Shown in pieces: positions 1 through 8,693 of a stretch of DNA of 22,472 nucleotides. This stretch comes from Paraktedonobacter sp034437695 (lineage in GTDB: Bacteria > Chloroflexota > Ktedonobacteria > Ktedonobacterales > Ktedonobacteraceae): assembly GCA_034437695.1 (NCBI GenBank), contig DAOTTJ010000116.1, positions 1 to 22,472 on the forward strand, written 5' to 3'. The notes below the pieces were generated by a model. That model was not told where the DNA came from. It saw nothing but the letters and a program-made list of their open reading frames with translations, and did not search any database. Made by a program: the position numbers and the translations under genes. Within the stretch, counting starts at the first letter, position 1, and every line of letters starts with the position of its first letter.

Positions 1-298
1 CGCCTATCGCGACGTGCTCTACGCCGAAGAACTGGTCGGACCCGACACGGTCGATACGATGCCGCAGGAGACTATTAAAAACTTCTCCGACCACGGCGTG
101 GCCGCCCGCACTATCGATAAAGAGGTGCCGCAGGCCCACCAGGTGTTAGATGCCCTCGAAAAAGCCGGCATCCACTACGACCAGGTCACTCAGCAGTTGC
201 AGGACGAGGGAGTGCAAAAGTTTAAAGACTCCTTCCACCAACTCTTTGAGGGCATATCTGGCAAACAACACGCCATCAAAGCCGGTCAAACAGTCTAG
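1..298 (+). CDS. tal: Transaldolase, C-terminal end (partial, 5' end outside window)
   Basis: The reading frame is open from the left edge (first full codon at base 2) to a TAG stop at 296-298, so about 98 C-terminal residues are visible. The segment YRDVLYAEELVGPDTVDTMP, followed by a helical tail (LEKAGIHYDQVTQQLQDEGV...F..SF..LF.GI), matches the end of the long, actinobacterial-type transaldolases, which move a dihydroxyacetone unit between sugar phosphates in the non-oxidative pentose-phosphate pathway. The Schiff-base lysine lies upstream and cannot be checked. The gene directly precedes zwf, as in actinobacterial tkt-tal-zwf-opcA-pgl clusters, which supports the call. A fused transaldolase/phosphoglucose isomerase is unlikely because the frame stops right after the transaldolase end. 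Confidence 0.88.
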   Translation, partial: AYRDVLYAEELVGPDTVDTMPQETIKNFSDHGVAARTIDKEVPQAHQVLDALEKAGIHYDQVTQQLQDEGVQKFKDSFHQLFEGISGKQHAIKAGQTV

Positions 299-788
299 GC
301 TACACGTCTCACAGACTGCAAAAGACACACTACCAGGCGACGCCCGGCAGGAGCGTCCAACAGACACGCAAGGCGCAATAGACATGGATGAGCAAGGAGC
401 CAGTCCTCTCACTCTCGCTAGAGGGCATAGAAACTGGTCTCACACTCAACGGAGAGGCTGTTTACTCTCCGCTGTCCCCGCCATGCAACCTGTAGTACCC
501 CTGCCACCAGGGCGTCACCTGCCAGGCAAAGATAGACTGCACACGGCAGTGCATTCAGGTCGAAGAGCGATCTTTCCAGGCGGTCGGCCAACCGCCAACG
601 ACCAGAAACTTTTATGTGCGTTTCAGGTACGGCTTTAGGAGGTGCGCAGACTCAGACAAATAGACTATTCTATGCCACATAGGTCTGCTTAAAACGTCCT
701 CACTATGAGGGCGACCTTGATCGCTCAGTTGTCAGGAGCATTCTTGCTCTTTTGTCAACGCTTTACTAGTAAACTCAGGAGAGTACCC
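299..788 (+). other. 490-bp tal-zwf gap; structured leader, no convincing gene
   Basis: No ORF here has a ribosome-binding site and a recognisable product. An ATG at 384 opens an 84-codon frame to 638, but its Arg/Pro-rich translation looks like random GC-rich sequence. Perfect hairpins are visible: CGGAGAG 450-456 with CTCTCCG 465-471 (8-nt loop), GGCGGT 579-584 with ACCGCC 591-596 (6-nt loop), and a small CCTCA/TGAGG pair at 698-710. None is followed by a T run, so none is a clear terminator for tal. A weak -10 (TATTCT, 666-671) is the only promoter-like site I can propose. The region could be a long zwf leader or an unrecognised RNA element. Confidence 0.4.
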
Positions 789-2342
<1,554 letters not shown>

Positions 2343-2372
2343 CAGGCCAGCGCACTGGCACGCAAACAACCC

Positions 2373-2401
2373 TGGTTTCCTTTGTCTGTTTTGCGTATAA
2401 T
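2373..2401 (+). promoter_or_regulatory. Candidate sigma70-type promoter upstream of opcA
   Basis: A perfect TATAAT lies at 2396-2401, about 140 bp before the opcA start. The hexamer 17 bp upstream (TGGTTT, 2373-2378) is a poor -35. It suggests opcA can be transcribed independently of zwf. Confidence 0.45.
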
Positions 2402-2541
2402 AGAGATTATACCTTTTACAGAAAAAGACCAGGGGATCTATCACGCACCCTTCATCCTGGATAGGTCTCTCGGCGTCATCGTCACTGGTTGGATGCTCAC
2501 ATGTGGGGACAGCAGCTCTTTAAGATCAAAAGGATAACGGA

Positions 2542-3765
2542 ATGGCTAAAAATACTGCCGGTGGCCCGCTTACACATTTGCCCTGGGCAGGCAAACGGGT
2601 TCGCGTTGAGGATGTGGACCAGATCCTCTCCTCGCTGTGGAGAATGTCCGCCGATAATATGCGCACTGGTGCCAATCTCCATGTGCGAACCAGCGTACTC
2701 AACCTCGTTATCTGCACTCCAGATAGCGAGTCAGCCCGCTATGCTAGTAAAATCCTCCGAGACCTATCCAGCACCCATCTGGCCCGCGTGGCCATCGCTA
2801 TTGTGGATACCAGCTCACTGACAACCGATTCGATCGATAGCTGGGTGACCCTGCGCTGCTTCTCGATGATTTCAGACTTGATGCGCCACTGTTTCGAACA
2901 GACAACTCTGCTGATCTCCGGGAACGCCGCCCAATCCCTGAATGGTACACTGACGCGCATTCTTAAAGCTCATCTACCTACCTACCTATGGTGGATCGGC
3001 GATACGCAAGGCACAGACGATACGATCTTTCAGAACGTGGCCGAACTATGCCAGCGCGTGATTGTCGACTCTGCGACGTTCTTTCAACCCGAGCAGGATA
3101 TTCCTCTTCTGGCTCAGTACTATCAAAAGAACCCTTCTGTTGCCCTCAGCGACCTCAACTGGGGCCGCCTGGCAAAATGGTGCGAGCTGGTCGCGCAATT
3201 CTTCGATGTCCCTGCATCGCTCTCTTTCCTCAGCGACATCGCAACTATCGAGATCACGCACGCCGCCGCTCCTCTGGCAACTCCAAGTATCAGCGCACGC
3301 GGCGATGTCTCGCTCAATCCAACCGGCGCACTCCTGCTCGCTGGCTGGCTCAAAGCACGCCTGAATCTGCAACTGGTCGAGACAGATACTCCCAATCTCC
3401 ACGATACTGCCAGCGGCTCCTATCAGTGGACCCTTGAACAGGCAGACAATGCTCAGCAGATCCAGTTACACGTCAGTCCACTTGTACAATCCAACCTGCC
3501 CCCAGGCTCGATTGCAATGGTACGCCTGACCTGCAATTCCGGCGGGCAACAGGCCATCTTTACCGTTCAACGCGATACAAGTTCCGACCATGTGCTCACC
3601 TCGGTAGAACTTCCACACGAAAAGCGTCTGTCGCGCTCGGTCAACCTGCCAGCCCGCTACGACCCGGTCCAACTCCTGCGCAACGAACTGGAGATCATGA
3701 CCCGCGACGAATACTTTGAACAGACGCTGCAAGAAGTTGAACTACTCCTGAACAGTAAGCAGTAG
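2542..3765 (+). CDS. opcA: Glucose-6-phosphate dehydrogenase assembly protein OpcA
   Basis: OpcA is an allosteric and assembly factor for glucose-6-phosphate dehydrogenase, known from cyanobacteria and actinobacteria. The 407-aa protein has the family's N-terminal pattern (HLPWAGKRVRVEDVDQILSSLW), an early beta-strand region (LNLVICTPD), the central LPTYLWWIGD block at 145-154 and the VIVDS motif at 173-177. It has no enzyme signature and no membrane segment. ATG 2542 is supported by AAAAGGA at 2528-2534, 7 nt upstream. The gene follows zwf directly, with 199 bp between them that contain a promoter candidate. Length is closer to the longer family members than to the roughly 300-aa actinobacterial ones. 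Confidence 0.9.
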   Translation: MAKNTAGGPLTHLPWAGKRVRVEDVDQILSSLWRMSADNMRTGANLHVRTSVLNLVICTPDSESARYASKILRDLSSTHLARVAIAIVDTSSLTTDSIDSWVTLRCFSMISDLMRHCFEQTTLLISGNAAQSLNGTLTRILKAHLPTYLWWIGDTQGTDDTIFQNVAELCQRVIVDSATFFQPEQDIPLLAQYYQKNPSVALSDLNWGRLAKWCELVAQFFDVPASLSFLSDIATIEITHAAAPLATPSISARGDVSLNPTGALLLAGWLKARLNLQLVETDTPNLHDTASGSYQWTLEQADNAQQIQLHVSPLVQSNLPPGSIAMVRLTCNSGGQQAIFTVQRDTSSDHVLTSVELPHEKRLSRSVNLPARYDPVQLLRNELEIMTRDEYFEQTLQEVELLLNSKQ

Positions 3766-3781
3766 CACAAATAGCCGCCTC

Positions 3782-3816
3782 TAAAGCCAGTGGTGCAGTC
3801 CAACACTCTGGCTTTA
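3782..3816 (+). terminator. Hairpin after opcA (possible terminator or attenuator)
   Basis: TAAAGCCAG (3782-3790) pairs perfectly with CTGGCTTTA (3808-3816), with an additional short GTG/CAC inside the loop. It begins 17 bp after the opcA stop codon. No T run follows, so termination may be weak; mRNA 3'-end stabilisation is an alternative. Confidence 0.5.
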
Positions 3817-3834
3817 TACACCCTAAACTTGAGG

Positions 3835-3863
3835 TTGACACGCCTCGTTAGCGGTGCGAAGAT
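3835..3863 (+). promoter_or_regulatory. Candidate promoter for pgl
   Basis: A perfect TTGACA -35 hexamer lies at 3835-3840. The -10 at 17 bp spacing (GAAGAT, 3858-3863) matches only half the consensus. It sits just after the opcA hairpin and before the pgl ATG at 3881, so the position makes sense even though the -10 is weak. Confidence 0.4.
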
Positions 3864-3880
3864 TGGCAGAGAAATGTGTA

Positions 3881-4639
3881 ATGAAAGGACTATTGACAGT
3901 GACCAGGAATGTTTCACTTTTCCCCGATCTGGACTCCATCAGCCGCGAAGCTGCTAACTATACAGTGCGCGTAGCCCGCGAGGCGATTGCTTTGCGTGGA
4001 CTCTTCTCTTTCGCGCTCTCAGGCGGCACAACGCCTGGCAAGATGTACGGATTGCTGACCACCGAGCCGTACCGCAGCCAGATAGACTGGCGCGTCGTGC
4101 ATTTTTTCTGGAGCGACGAGCGCTGCATCGCATCCGACGATCCACAGAGCAATTTCCACCTCGCCCAGGAGGTCCTCTTGAGTAAGCTTGAACTGCGCCC
4201 CGCACAGATTCACCGCATGCCCGCCGATCGCGCCGACCGCGACCAGGCTTCAGCCGATTATGCCGAGGAGATCCGCAGCGTTCTAGGTGGCGAGGTTCCT
4301 GCCTTCGACCTGATTCAGCTTGGCATGGGACCCGAGGCCCATACCGCTTCACTCTTTCCTCACCAGGCCTCGCTACAAGAGCAGACGCGCCTGGTTATGC
4401 CAGTCTCGGTCCCCAAGCCACCACCCGACCGCCTGACCTTTACCCCACCACTCCTGCTGGCCGCACGCAATCTTCTGTTTCTGGCAACCGGCGCAGATAA
4501 AGCCGCGGCCCTGCACGCCGTCCTGGAAGGACCTGACGAGCCAGAGGAATACCCGGCCCAGCTTATCGCCCGTCAGGCCAGAGGGAATGTAGTCTGGATG
4601 CTCGATCCAACGATCGGGCAAGATATACAGCCAGCATAG
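3881..4639 (+). CDS. pgl: 6-phosphogluconolactonase
   Basis: It hydrolyses 6-phosphogluconolactone, the zwf product, to 6-phosphogluconate. The NagB/SugAR-fold motifs are present in the 252-aa protein: LSGGTTP at 46-52, W-SDERC around 77-82, LGMGPEAHTASLFPH at 147-161 with the expected His154, and TGADKA near the C terminus. The usual (D/E)DGH of the third motif reads PEAH here, so the conserved Gly is Ala. I chose ATG 3881; a GTG at 3854 in the same frame adds 9 residues but has no Shine-Dalgarno sequence and overlaps the -10 candidate. The site before 3881 (AGAGAAA) is weak. It is the DevB/Pgl type found next to opcA in actinobacteria. Confidence 0.92.
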   Translation: MKGLLTVTRNVSLFPDLDSISREAANYTVRVAREAIALRGLFSFALSGGTTPGKMYGLLTTEPYRSQIDWRVVHFFWSDERCIASDDPQSNFHLAQEVLLSKLELRPAQIHRMPADRADRDQASADYAEEIRSVLGGEVPAFDLIQLGMGPEAHTASLFPHQASLQEQTRLVMPVSVPKPPPDRLTFTPPLLLAARNLLFLATGADKAAALHAVLEGPDEPEEYPAQLIARQARGNVVWMLDPTIGQDIQPA

Positions 4640-4773
4640 TGCTCTGTCACAACTCATTTGACGCGTTGCGTGCGTCGACGCGGAGGGGGAGAAAGGCTGG
4701 GGCGCAGCCCCAGAATCCAGTCAAGGGGTTGCACCCCTTGCATCTCTGCTGTCAATCGACGTTTGACAGAGCA
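4640..4773. repeat. Inverted-repeat-bounded hairpin element between pgl and rpe
   Basis: The outer arms are TGCTCTGTCA (4640-4649) and its exact reverse complement TGACAGAGCA (4764-4773). Inside are two strong perfect hairpins: CTGGGGC/GCCCCAG (4697-4713, 3-nt loop) and CAAGGGGT/ACCCCTTG (4722-4740, 3-nt loop). A third pairing (CTGTCAA/TTGACAG) overlaps the right arm. The element fills nearly the whole 166-bp gap and starts at the base after the pgl stop. It resembles a REP- or MITE-like intergenic repeat, though copies elsewhere cannot be seen here. It could also terminate pgl transcription. Confidence 0.55.
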
Positions 4774-4805
4774 GTAGCCCCAATACTCTCAAGAAGGTAA
4801 GAAGT

Positions 4806-5471
4806 ATGATAGGTTTTGTTCCATCGATTCTCTCGGCAGACTTTACTCGCCTGGGAGAACAGGTGCGCGATGCTGAAGCGGCAGGCGCACAGCGCATCCA
4901 GATCGATGTCATGGATGGGCATTTCGTCCCCAACATCACGATGGGTCCACTGGTCGTCGAAGCGGTCCGCCGTTGCACCAGTCTGCCCCTTGAAACCCAT
5001 CTTATGATTGAGCACCCGGAAAACTATATAGAGCAATTCGCCAATGCAGGGGCCGACATTATTATTGTCCACCAGGAGACCTGTCCACACCTGCACCGCG
5101 TCATCCAGCAGATTAAAGGGTATGGCAAACAGGCAGCCGTCGCACTCAATCCCTCGACGCCTACCTTCATGCTGGAAAACGTCCTGAGCATGCTGGATAT
5201 GGTTTTACTGATGACCGTCAATCCAGGCTTTGGTGGCCAGGAGTTTATTCCTGAAACCCTGCTCAAAATCAGCCAGATGCGCCAGATCCTTACGGCTCGC
5301 AAACTGCACTACGACATAGAAGTCGATGGTGGTATCTCAGAGAAGACCGCGCAGGCCGCCGTGCAGGCCGGAGCCAACCTGCTGGTCGCCGGTTCAGCCG
5401 TCTACAACCAGCGCGAAAACGTCGCGGCAGCCATGACCAGACTACGTAACGCCGTCAAAAGTCAAGAATGA
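4806..5471 (+). CDS. rpe: Ribulose-phosphate 3-epimerase
   Basis: It interconverts ribulose 5-phosphate and xylulose 5-phosphate. The 221-aa TIM barrel has the N-terminal PSILSADF, the DVMDGHFVPN block with catalytic Asp37, THLMI with metal ligand His65, MTVNPGFGGQ at 136-145 (phosphate loop) and EVDGGI with Asp174, which serves as metal ligand and catalytic acid. One oddity: the usual His two residues before Asp34 (I-H-x-D-V-M-D) is Gln32, so a canonical metal ligand is missing. The Shine-Dalgarno region AAGAAGG lies at 4791-4797, before ATG 4806. The downstream GNAT gene starts 7 bp after its stop and is probably co-transcribed. Confidence 0.95.
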   Translation: MIGFVPSILSADFTRLGEQVRDAEAAGAQRIQIDVMDGHFVPNITMGPLVVEAVRRCTSLPLETHLMIEHPENYIEQFANAGADIIIVHQETCPHLHRVIQQIKGYGKQAAVALNPSTPTFMLENVLSMLDMVLLMTVNPGFGGQEFIPETLLKISQMRQILTARKLHYDIEVDGGISEKTAQAAVQAGANLLVAGSAVYNQRENVAAAMTRLRNAVKSQE

Positions 5472-5478
5472 GGGTCGT

Positions 5479-6393
5479 ATGAGCATCACACGCCATCCGC
5501 TGAGTACAGCCGAACTGCCGCGTATCATCGAGCTGGTCCACACCATGCCGTTGATCTGTCGACACGTTATCGACCTGCCGTGGCGGCTCAGTTCGCCGGC
5601 ACATCAGTCGGGGCGCGATGCTGCTTTCTGGAAAGACGAGACGGGACAACTCGTTGGGTTGGTCGCCTGGCAACACTACTGGGCGGTCCTCGACTTCTTT
5701 ATCCCACCCGGCCCGGAGCAACAGCGGGTGACAACCGACCTCTTTCTCTGGGCCGACCGGCGTTTTTCTGAACTCGATCAGGCTCGTGGACAGCCATTTG
5801 CCTATCGCGTAGAGTTCCGCGACGACGATGTGGAGCGCCGACAGCTTGTCGAAGCTCACGGTTTTTTGCACGACGAAGGTGAGTGCTACGTGCTCTTCCA
5901 GCATGCGCTCAACGATCTGCCAGATAGGTCAGCCTTGCCTGATGGCTTTCAACTGCGTCAACTGGCCGGAGAGAGTGAAGCAGCCGCATACGCGGTCCTG
6001 CACCGCGCGGCCTTTGACAGTCTCTCAATGACAACCGAGTGGCGTATGCGCACAATCCGCGGACCACAATACCGATCCGAGCTGGACCTTGTAGTCACCG
6101 CTCCTGGCGGCGAACTGGCGGCCTTTTGCGTCGGCTGGTTTGCCCCGACGCACCAGAGCGCTCAAATAGAGCCGCTTGGCGTCCATCCGCGCTTCCAGGA
6201 GACCGGTCTGGGGCGCACCTTGCTCTTGGAGATGCTTCATCGCTGCAAAGCCCTGGGAGCCACGAGGGTATTGGTAGAGACCAACCTTGAGCGCAGCGCG
6301 GCCCGTAGCGTTTATGGATCGGTCGGCTTCCAGCACGTTCATACCATCCGTCACACCAAGAAAATGGCCGGGGGGGGCAATGAACAGACATGA
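5479..6393 (+). CDS. Tandem GNAT-family N-acetyltransferase
   Basis: The 304-aa protein appears to hold two GNAT-like halves. The N-terminal half (about 1-150) is degenerate but keeps GNAT-like strand patterns (GQLVGLVAWQHY, and an A-HGFLHDEGECYVLF ending typical of GNAT domains). The C-terminal half (about 155-295) has a clear acetyl-CoA loop, IEPLGVHPRFQETGLGRTL (RFQETGLG at 238-245), and an R-VYGSVGF ending. Mycothiol synthase-type proteins share this layout, but the substrate cannot be read from the sequence and I do not assign MshD. The start ATG 5479 follows GAGGG at 5470-5474 and lies 7 bp after rpe. The last 14 bp overlap the next gene and contain an 8-G run (6370-6377). Confidence 0.85.
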   Translation: MSITRHPLSTAELPRIIELVHTMPLICRHVIDLPWRLSSPAHQSGRDAAFWKDETGQLVGLVAWQHYWAVLDFFIPPGPEQQRVTTDLFLWADRRFSELDQARGQPFAYRVEFRDDDVERRQLVEAHGFLHDEGECYVLFQHALNDLPDRSALPDGFQLRQLAGESEAAAYAVLHRAAFDSLSMTTEWRMRTIRGPQYRSELDLVVTAPGGELAAFCVGWFAPTHQSAQIEPLGVHPRFQETGLGRTLLLEMLHRCKALGATRVLVETNLERSAARSVYGSVGFQHVHTIRHTKKMAGGGNEQT

Positions 6394-7342
6394 CGACATC
6401 ACCGATGTACCTGGCATTCGAGTCGGACACGTGACCGATCTAGTGGCCGCCACCGGTTGCACAGTCGTCCTGTGCGCGACGTCGGCAGTAGGCGGTGTCG
6501 ACGTACGTGGTGGCGCACCAGCCACGCGCGAGACAGACGCGCTTCGACCGCTCCACCTGGTCGATGAAGTACACGCCGTTCTGTTGACCGGGGGCAGCGC
6601 CTTTGGTCTTGACGCGGCCAGTGGGGTAATGAGCTACCTGGAAGCCCACGGTCAGGGCTATGACACAGGAATTGTCCGTGTCCCCATCGTGCCAGCCGCT
6701 GCGATCTTTGACCTCGGCGTGGGTGCGTCACAGATCAGACCCGACGCCGCGATGGGTCGACAGGCCTGCGCGAACGCCAGCAGCGACGCGACCCCGCAGG
6801 GCAACGTGGGAGCAGGGACCGGCGCGACGGTCGGCAAGATGGCTGGACCAGCCTTTATGATGAAAGGTGGTCTCGGTTCGGCCAGTGCAATGCTCGACGA
6901 CGAAATCGTCGTCGGAGCCATGGTCGTCGTAAATGCCATCGGCGATATCGTCGATCCCCAGACGCAGCAAACAATCGCAGGAGCCAGAGCGTCCCAGGAC
7001 GGCTTCGCGAGCGCTCGTCCGTTTGGCAACACCACCATCGCAGTCGTAGCCACCAACGCAAGCCTGAGCAAAGAGGCCAGCAACAAAGTCGCGCAGATGG
7101 CGCACAATGGCCTTGCGCAGACCTTACGACCGGCCCACACCATGTTTGATGGCGACACAATCTTCGCCCTCGCGCTGGGGCCGCGCGAAAGACGCGCAGA
7201 TGAGAGCAGGGCAGCAATGATTACCAGCGCACTCGGTGCGTTGGCGGCCACAGTCGTAGCCCGCGCAATTCTCAAAGCGGCGTACCACGCAAGCGAACTG
7301 CACGGAATCCCGGCAGCAAGGAGCGCAAAAAGGAACGCCTGA
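6380..7342 (+). CDS. P1/S58-family (DmpA/NylC-type) self-processing hydrolase
   Basis: The 320-aa protein belongs to the DmpA/NylC peptidase family (MEROPS S58), Ntn-like hydrolases that cleave themselves to expose an N-terminal Ser or Thr nucleophile. Family blocks are ITDVPGIRVGH at 7-17, VLLTGGSAFGLDAASGVM at 67-84, GNVGAGTGATVGKM at 141-154 and the cleavage block FGNTTIAVVATNASL at 215-229. Cleavage is predicted between Asn217 and Thr218, the NylC-type Asn|Thr junction rather than the Gly|Ser of DmpA. ATG 6380 overlaps the end of the GNAT gene and follows an 8-G run that can act as ribosome-binding site; the frame is open back to 6287 without a better start. Substrate unknown: aminopeptidase or amide/oligomer hydrolase. 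Confidence 0.88.
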   Translation: MNRHDDITDVPGIRVGHVTDLVAATGCTVVLCATSAVGGVDVRGGAPATRETDALRPLHLVDEVHAVLLTGGSAFGLDAASGVMSYLEAHGQGYDTGIVRVPIVPAAAIFDLGVGASQIRPDAAMGRQACANASSDATPQGNVGAGTGATVGKMAGPAFMMKGGLGSASAMLDDEIVVGAMVVVNAIGDIVDPQTQQTIAGARASQDGFASARPFGNTTIAVVATNASLSKEASNKVAQMAHNGLAQTLRPAHTMFDGDTIFALALGPRERRADESRAAMITSALGALAATVVARAILKAAYHASELHGIPAARSAKRNA

Positions 7343-7370
7343 AAAGGTGCCTCGATTATTCGCGCAAAAA

Positions 7371-7772
7371 TTATTGGAGCGTCATAAACAGGACAACGCC
7401 TCCACTGATCAACATAACGACAATGCAGGCAGTAATCACCAGTAAGAACATATAGCTATGAGCAGGCGCAAGCGTTGGTGGGGGCGTAGCTGGCGCACGC
7501 AGTTGTCGTGAAGGAAGCTCGCGCTTCGCAGTTAAAGTCTTTAAGCCGCCAGTAGCAAGGTCCCAGGAATGCGAGAAATCAGTGGATAGCGAAGCACGGC
7601 CTGTATCAACCGAACGCGCAGCATCTGTCTCGGGGCGAGAAGCGGGAGAAGTAGAGAGTGGGGGGGTAGAAGGCAAAGCAAAGCCAGGAGGGTTCGAGTG
7701 GTTGGCAGGAGCCGGGTGAGAGTATAGAGACAGAAACTTTGGTGGTTGAGCGTCGGGCGTCGGCAACGTCAC
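7371..7772 (-). CDS. Hypothetical proline-rich protein with one C-terminal membrane helix
   Basis: I do not recognise a family. The 133-aa product has a long low-complexity, Pro/Ser/Thr/Ala-rich N-terminal part (about 1-100) and a single hydrophobic segment at about 107-131 (FLLVITACIVVMLISGGVVLF), so it looks tail-anchored with a cytoplasmic N-terminal domain. There is no signal peptide and no cysteine motif. The start is GTG at 7772, chosen because AAGGGGAG lies about 7 nt upstream; an ATG just before it is out of frame and stops after two codons. It converges with the S58 gene, with 28 bp between them. The coherent start signal, membrane helix and upstream promoter candidate argue that it is real. 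Confidence 0.65.
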   Translation of the reverse strand: MTLPTPDAQPPKFLSLYSHPAPANHSNPPGFALPSTPPLSTSPASRPETDAARSVDTGRASLSTDFSHSWDLATGGLKTLTAKRELPSRQLRAPATPPPTLAPAHSYMFLLVITACIVVMLISGGVVLFMTLQ

Positions 7773-7884
7773 AGCATTTCTCCCCTTATCAAAGAACCAG
7801 CAAACAGGTCACAAAGAACAATCTACAGTGGTCACGCGCTACAGAAGATAGAGCATATATCAGTCTTTTCTTGTCTACCCTTTA

Positions 7885-7912
7885 ATTGTAATCACAGAGC
7901 CAGAAGAATCAA
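7885..7912 (-). promoter_or_regulatory. Candidate promoter for the tail-anchored protein
   Basis: On the - strand TTGATT (7907-7912) and TACAAT (7885-7890) are separated by 16 bp, about 110 bp before the GTG start at 7772. The 190-bp gap 7773-7962 shows nothing else beyond a near-palindrome at 7940-7955 just downstream of the NUDIX stop. Confidence 0.5.
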
Positions 7913-7962
7913 GCAATTATGACTTATGGGTCAGGGATCTGCGCTAGCTGGCGCATGTAAGC

Positions 7963-8571
7963 TCAAACGAGGTGCAGCAATTCAAATAAATTATTGACTA
8001 TACGTGCGGTCGCCCCCCAGATACACAGAGAGCCATAATTATAGAAATAGACCGTACGCAGCTTCCCCTCTCTATTCCAGACCTCAGTATGGGCAATCGC
8101 AGGGTCGGCCAGGGCATAGAGAGGCAACAGCAGGACCTCAGCGACCTCGCTGGCCGCGATCTGGAGCTGGCCAGGCCCGGAAGGTAGGTAGGCCACAACC
8201 GGGACTATCAAAAAATTGCTCACAACCGTAAAAACTGGATGGAGCAGACCGAGGACCTCAACGCGCTCGGTGGGCAGGCCGATCTCCTCCTGGGCCTCAC
8301 GCAGAGCTGTTGTCACCAGCGAGTCATCTGTGGGGTCGTACGAACCGCCGGGAAAAGCCATCTCGCCGCTATGGGAGCGAAGCGTAGCCGCCCGTCGAAT
8401 AAAAAGCAGGTACGTTTCGTGCGCCTCCTCAAACAGAGCCAGCAAGACAGCAGAGCGGCGGGCCTGTGGATGCGCCCCTTCCACCCTATCAACCAGCGTA
8501 TGCGCTAGAGTCACCGGCTGCAAGTGAGCACGCAGAAGTGGCAAGATGCCAGAGATATTGTGTCTATCCAT
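7963..8571 (-). CDS. NUDIX hydrolase, CoA pyrophosphatase type
   Basis: The 202-aa protein carries the CoA-pyrophosphatase (NudL/YeaB-like) signature LRSHSGEMAFPGG at 64-76, directly followed by a NUDIX box in which REAQEEIGL (91-99) supplies the metal-binding glutamates. The canonical first Glu of the box is Asp, as is common in this subfamily. Such enzymes split CoA or acyl-CoA into 3',5'-ADP and phosphopantetheine, but substrate range varies and another nucleotide substrate is possible. The start ATG 8569-8571 has no Shine-Dalgarno sequence; an extended -10 lies only 7 nt upstream, which points to a leaderless mRNA. It is divergent from the S1 gene across a 477-bp gap. Confidence 0.88.
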   Translation of the reverse strand: MDRHNISGILPLLRAHLQPVTLAHTLVDRVEGAHPQARRSAVLLALFEEAHETYLLFIRRAATLRSHSGEMAFPGGSYDPTDDSLVTTALREAQEEIGLPTERVEVLGLLHPVFTVVSNFLIVPVVAYLPSGPGQLQIAASEVAEVLLLPLYALADPAIAHTEVWNREGKLRTVYFYNYGSLCIWGATARIVNNLFELLHLV

Positions 8572-8578
8572 AGCAGCT

Positions 8579-8587
8579 ATTGTAGCA
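8579..8587 (-). promoter_or_regulatory. Extended -10 promoter abutting the NUDIX start codon
   Basis: On the - strand the sequence reads TGC-TACAAT, a TGn extended -10, ending at 8579. Seven bases later comes the ATG at 8571, so transcription would begin at or beside the start codon. The -35 position (AGGAGA at 17 bp) does not match consensus, which an extended -10 can tolerate. Confidence 0.5.
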
Positions 8588-8631
8588 TAAACCCGATGAA
8601 ATCTCCTGGTCTGGAACTACTTGCATCTCTG

Positions 8632-8640
8632 TGATACAAT
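8632..8640 (+). promoter_or_regulatory. Secondary extended -10 site upstream of the S1 gene
   Basis: TGA-TACAAT at 8632-8640 matches the TGn extended -10 pattern on the + strand. It lies 77 bp upstream of the stronger S1 promoter. There is no good -35. Confidence 0.3.
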
Positions 8641-8693
8641 ATGGCAGATAAATCGACATCGGAGTAGTTTGGCAAAATGGTTGCAGATTGGCC

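Noticed and set aside
150..638. + strand open frame of 162 codons over the tal end and the tal-zwf gap
   Set aside because: It overlaps the supported transaldolase frame, has no ribosome-binding site and its Arg/Pro-rich product has no recognisable motif.
6658..7275. - strand frame of 205 codons, hydrophobic, inside the S58 gene
   Set aside because: It is the mirror of Ala/Gly/Val-rich coding sequence of the S58 hydrolase; apparent hydrophobicity is a by-product of codon composition.
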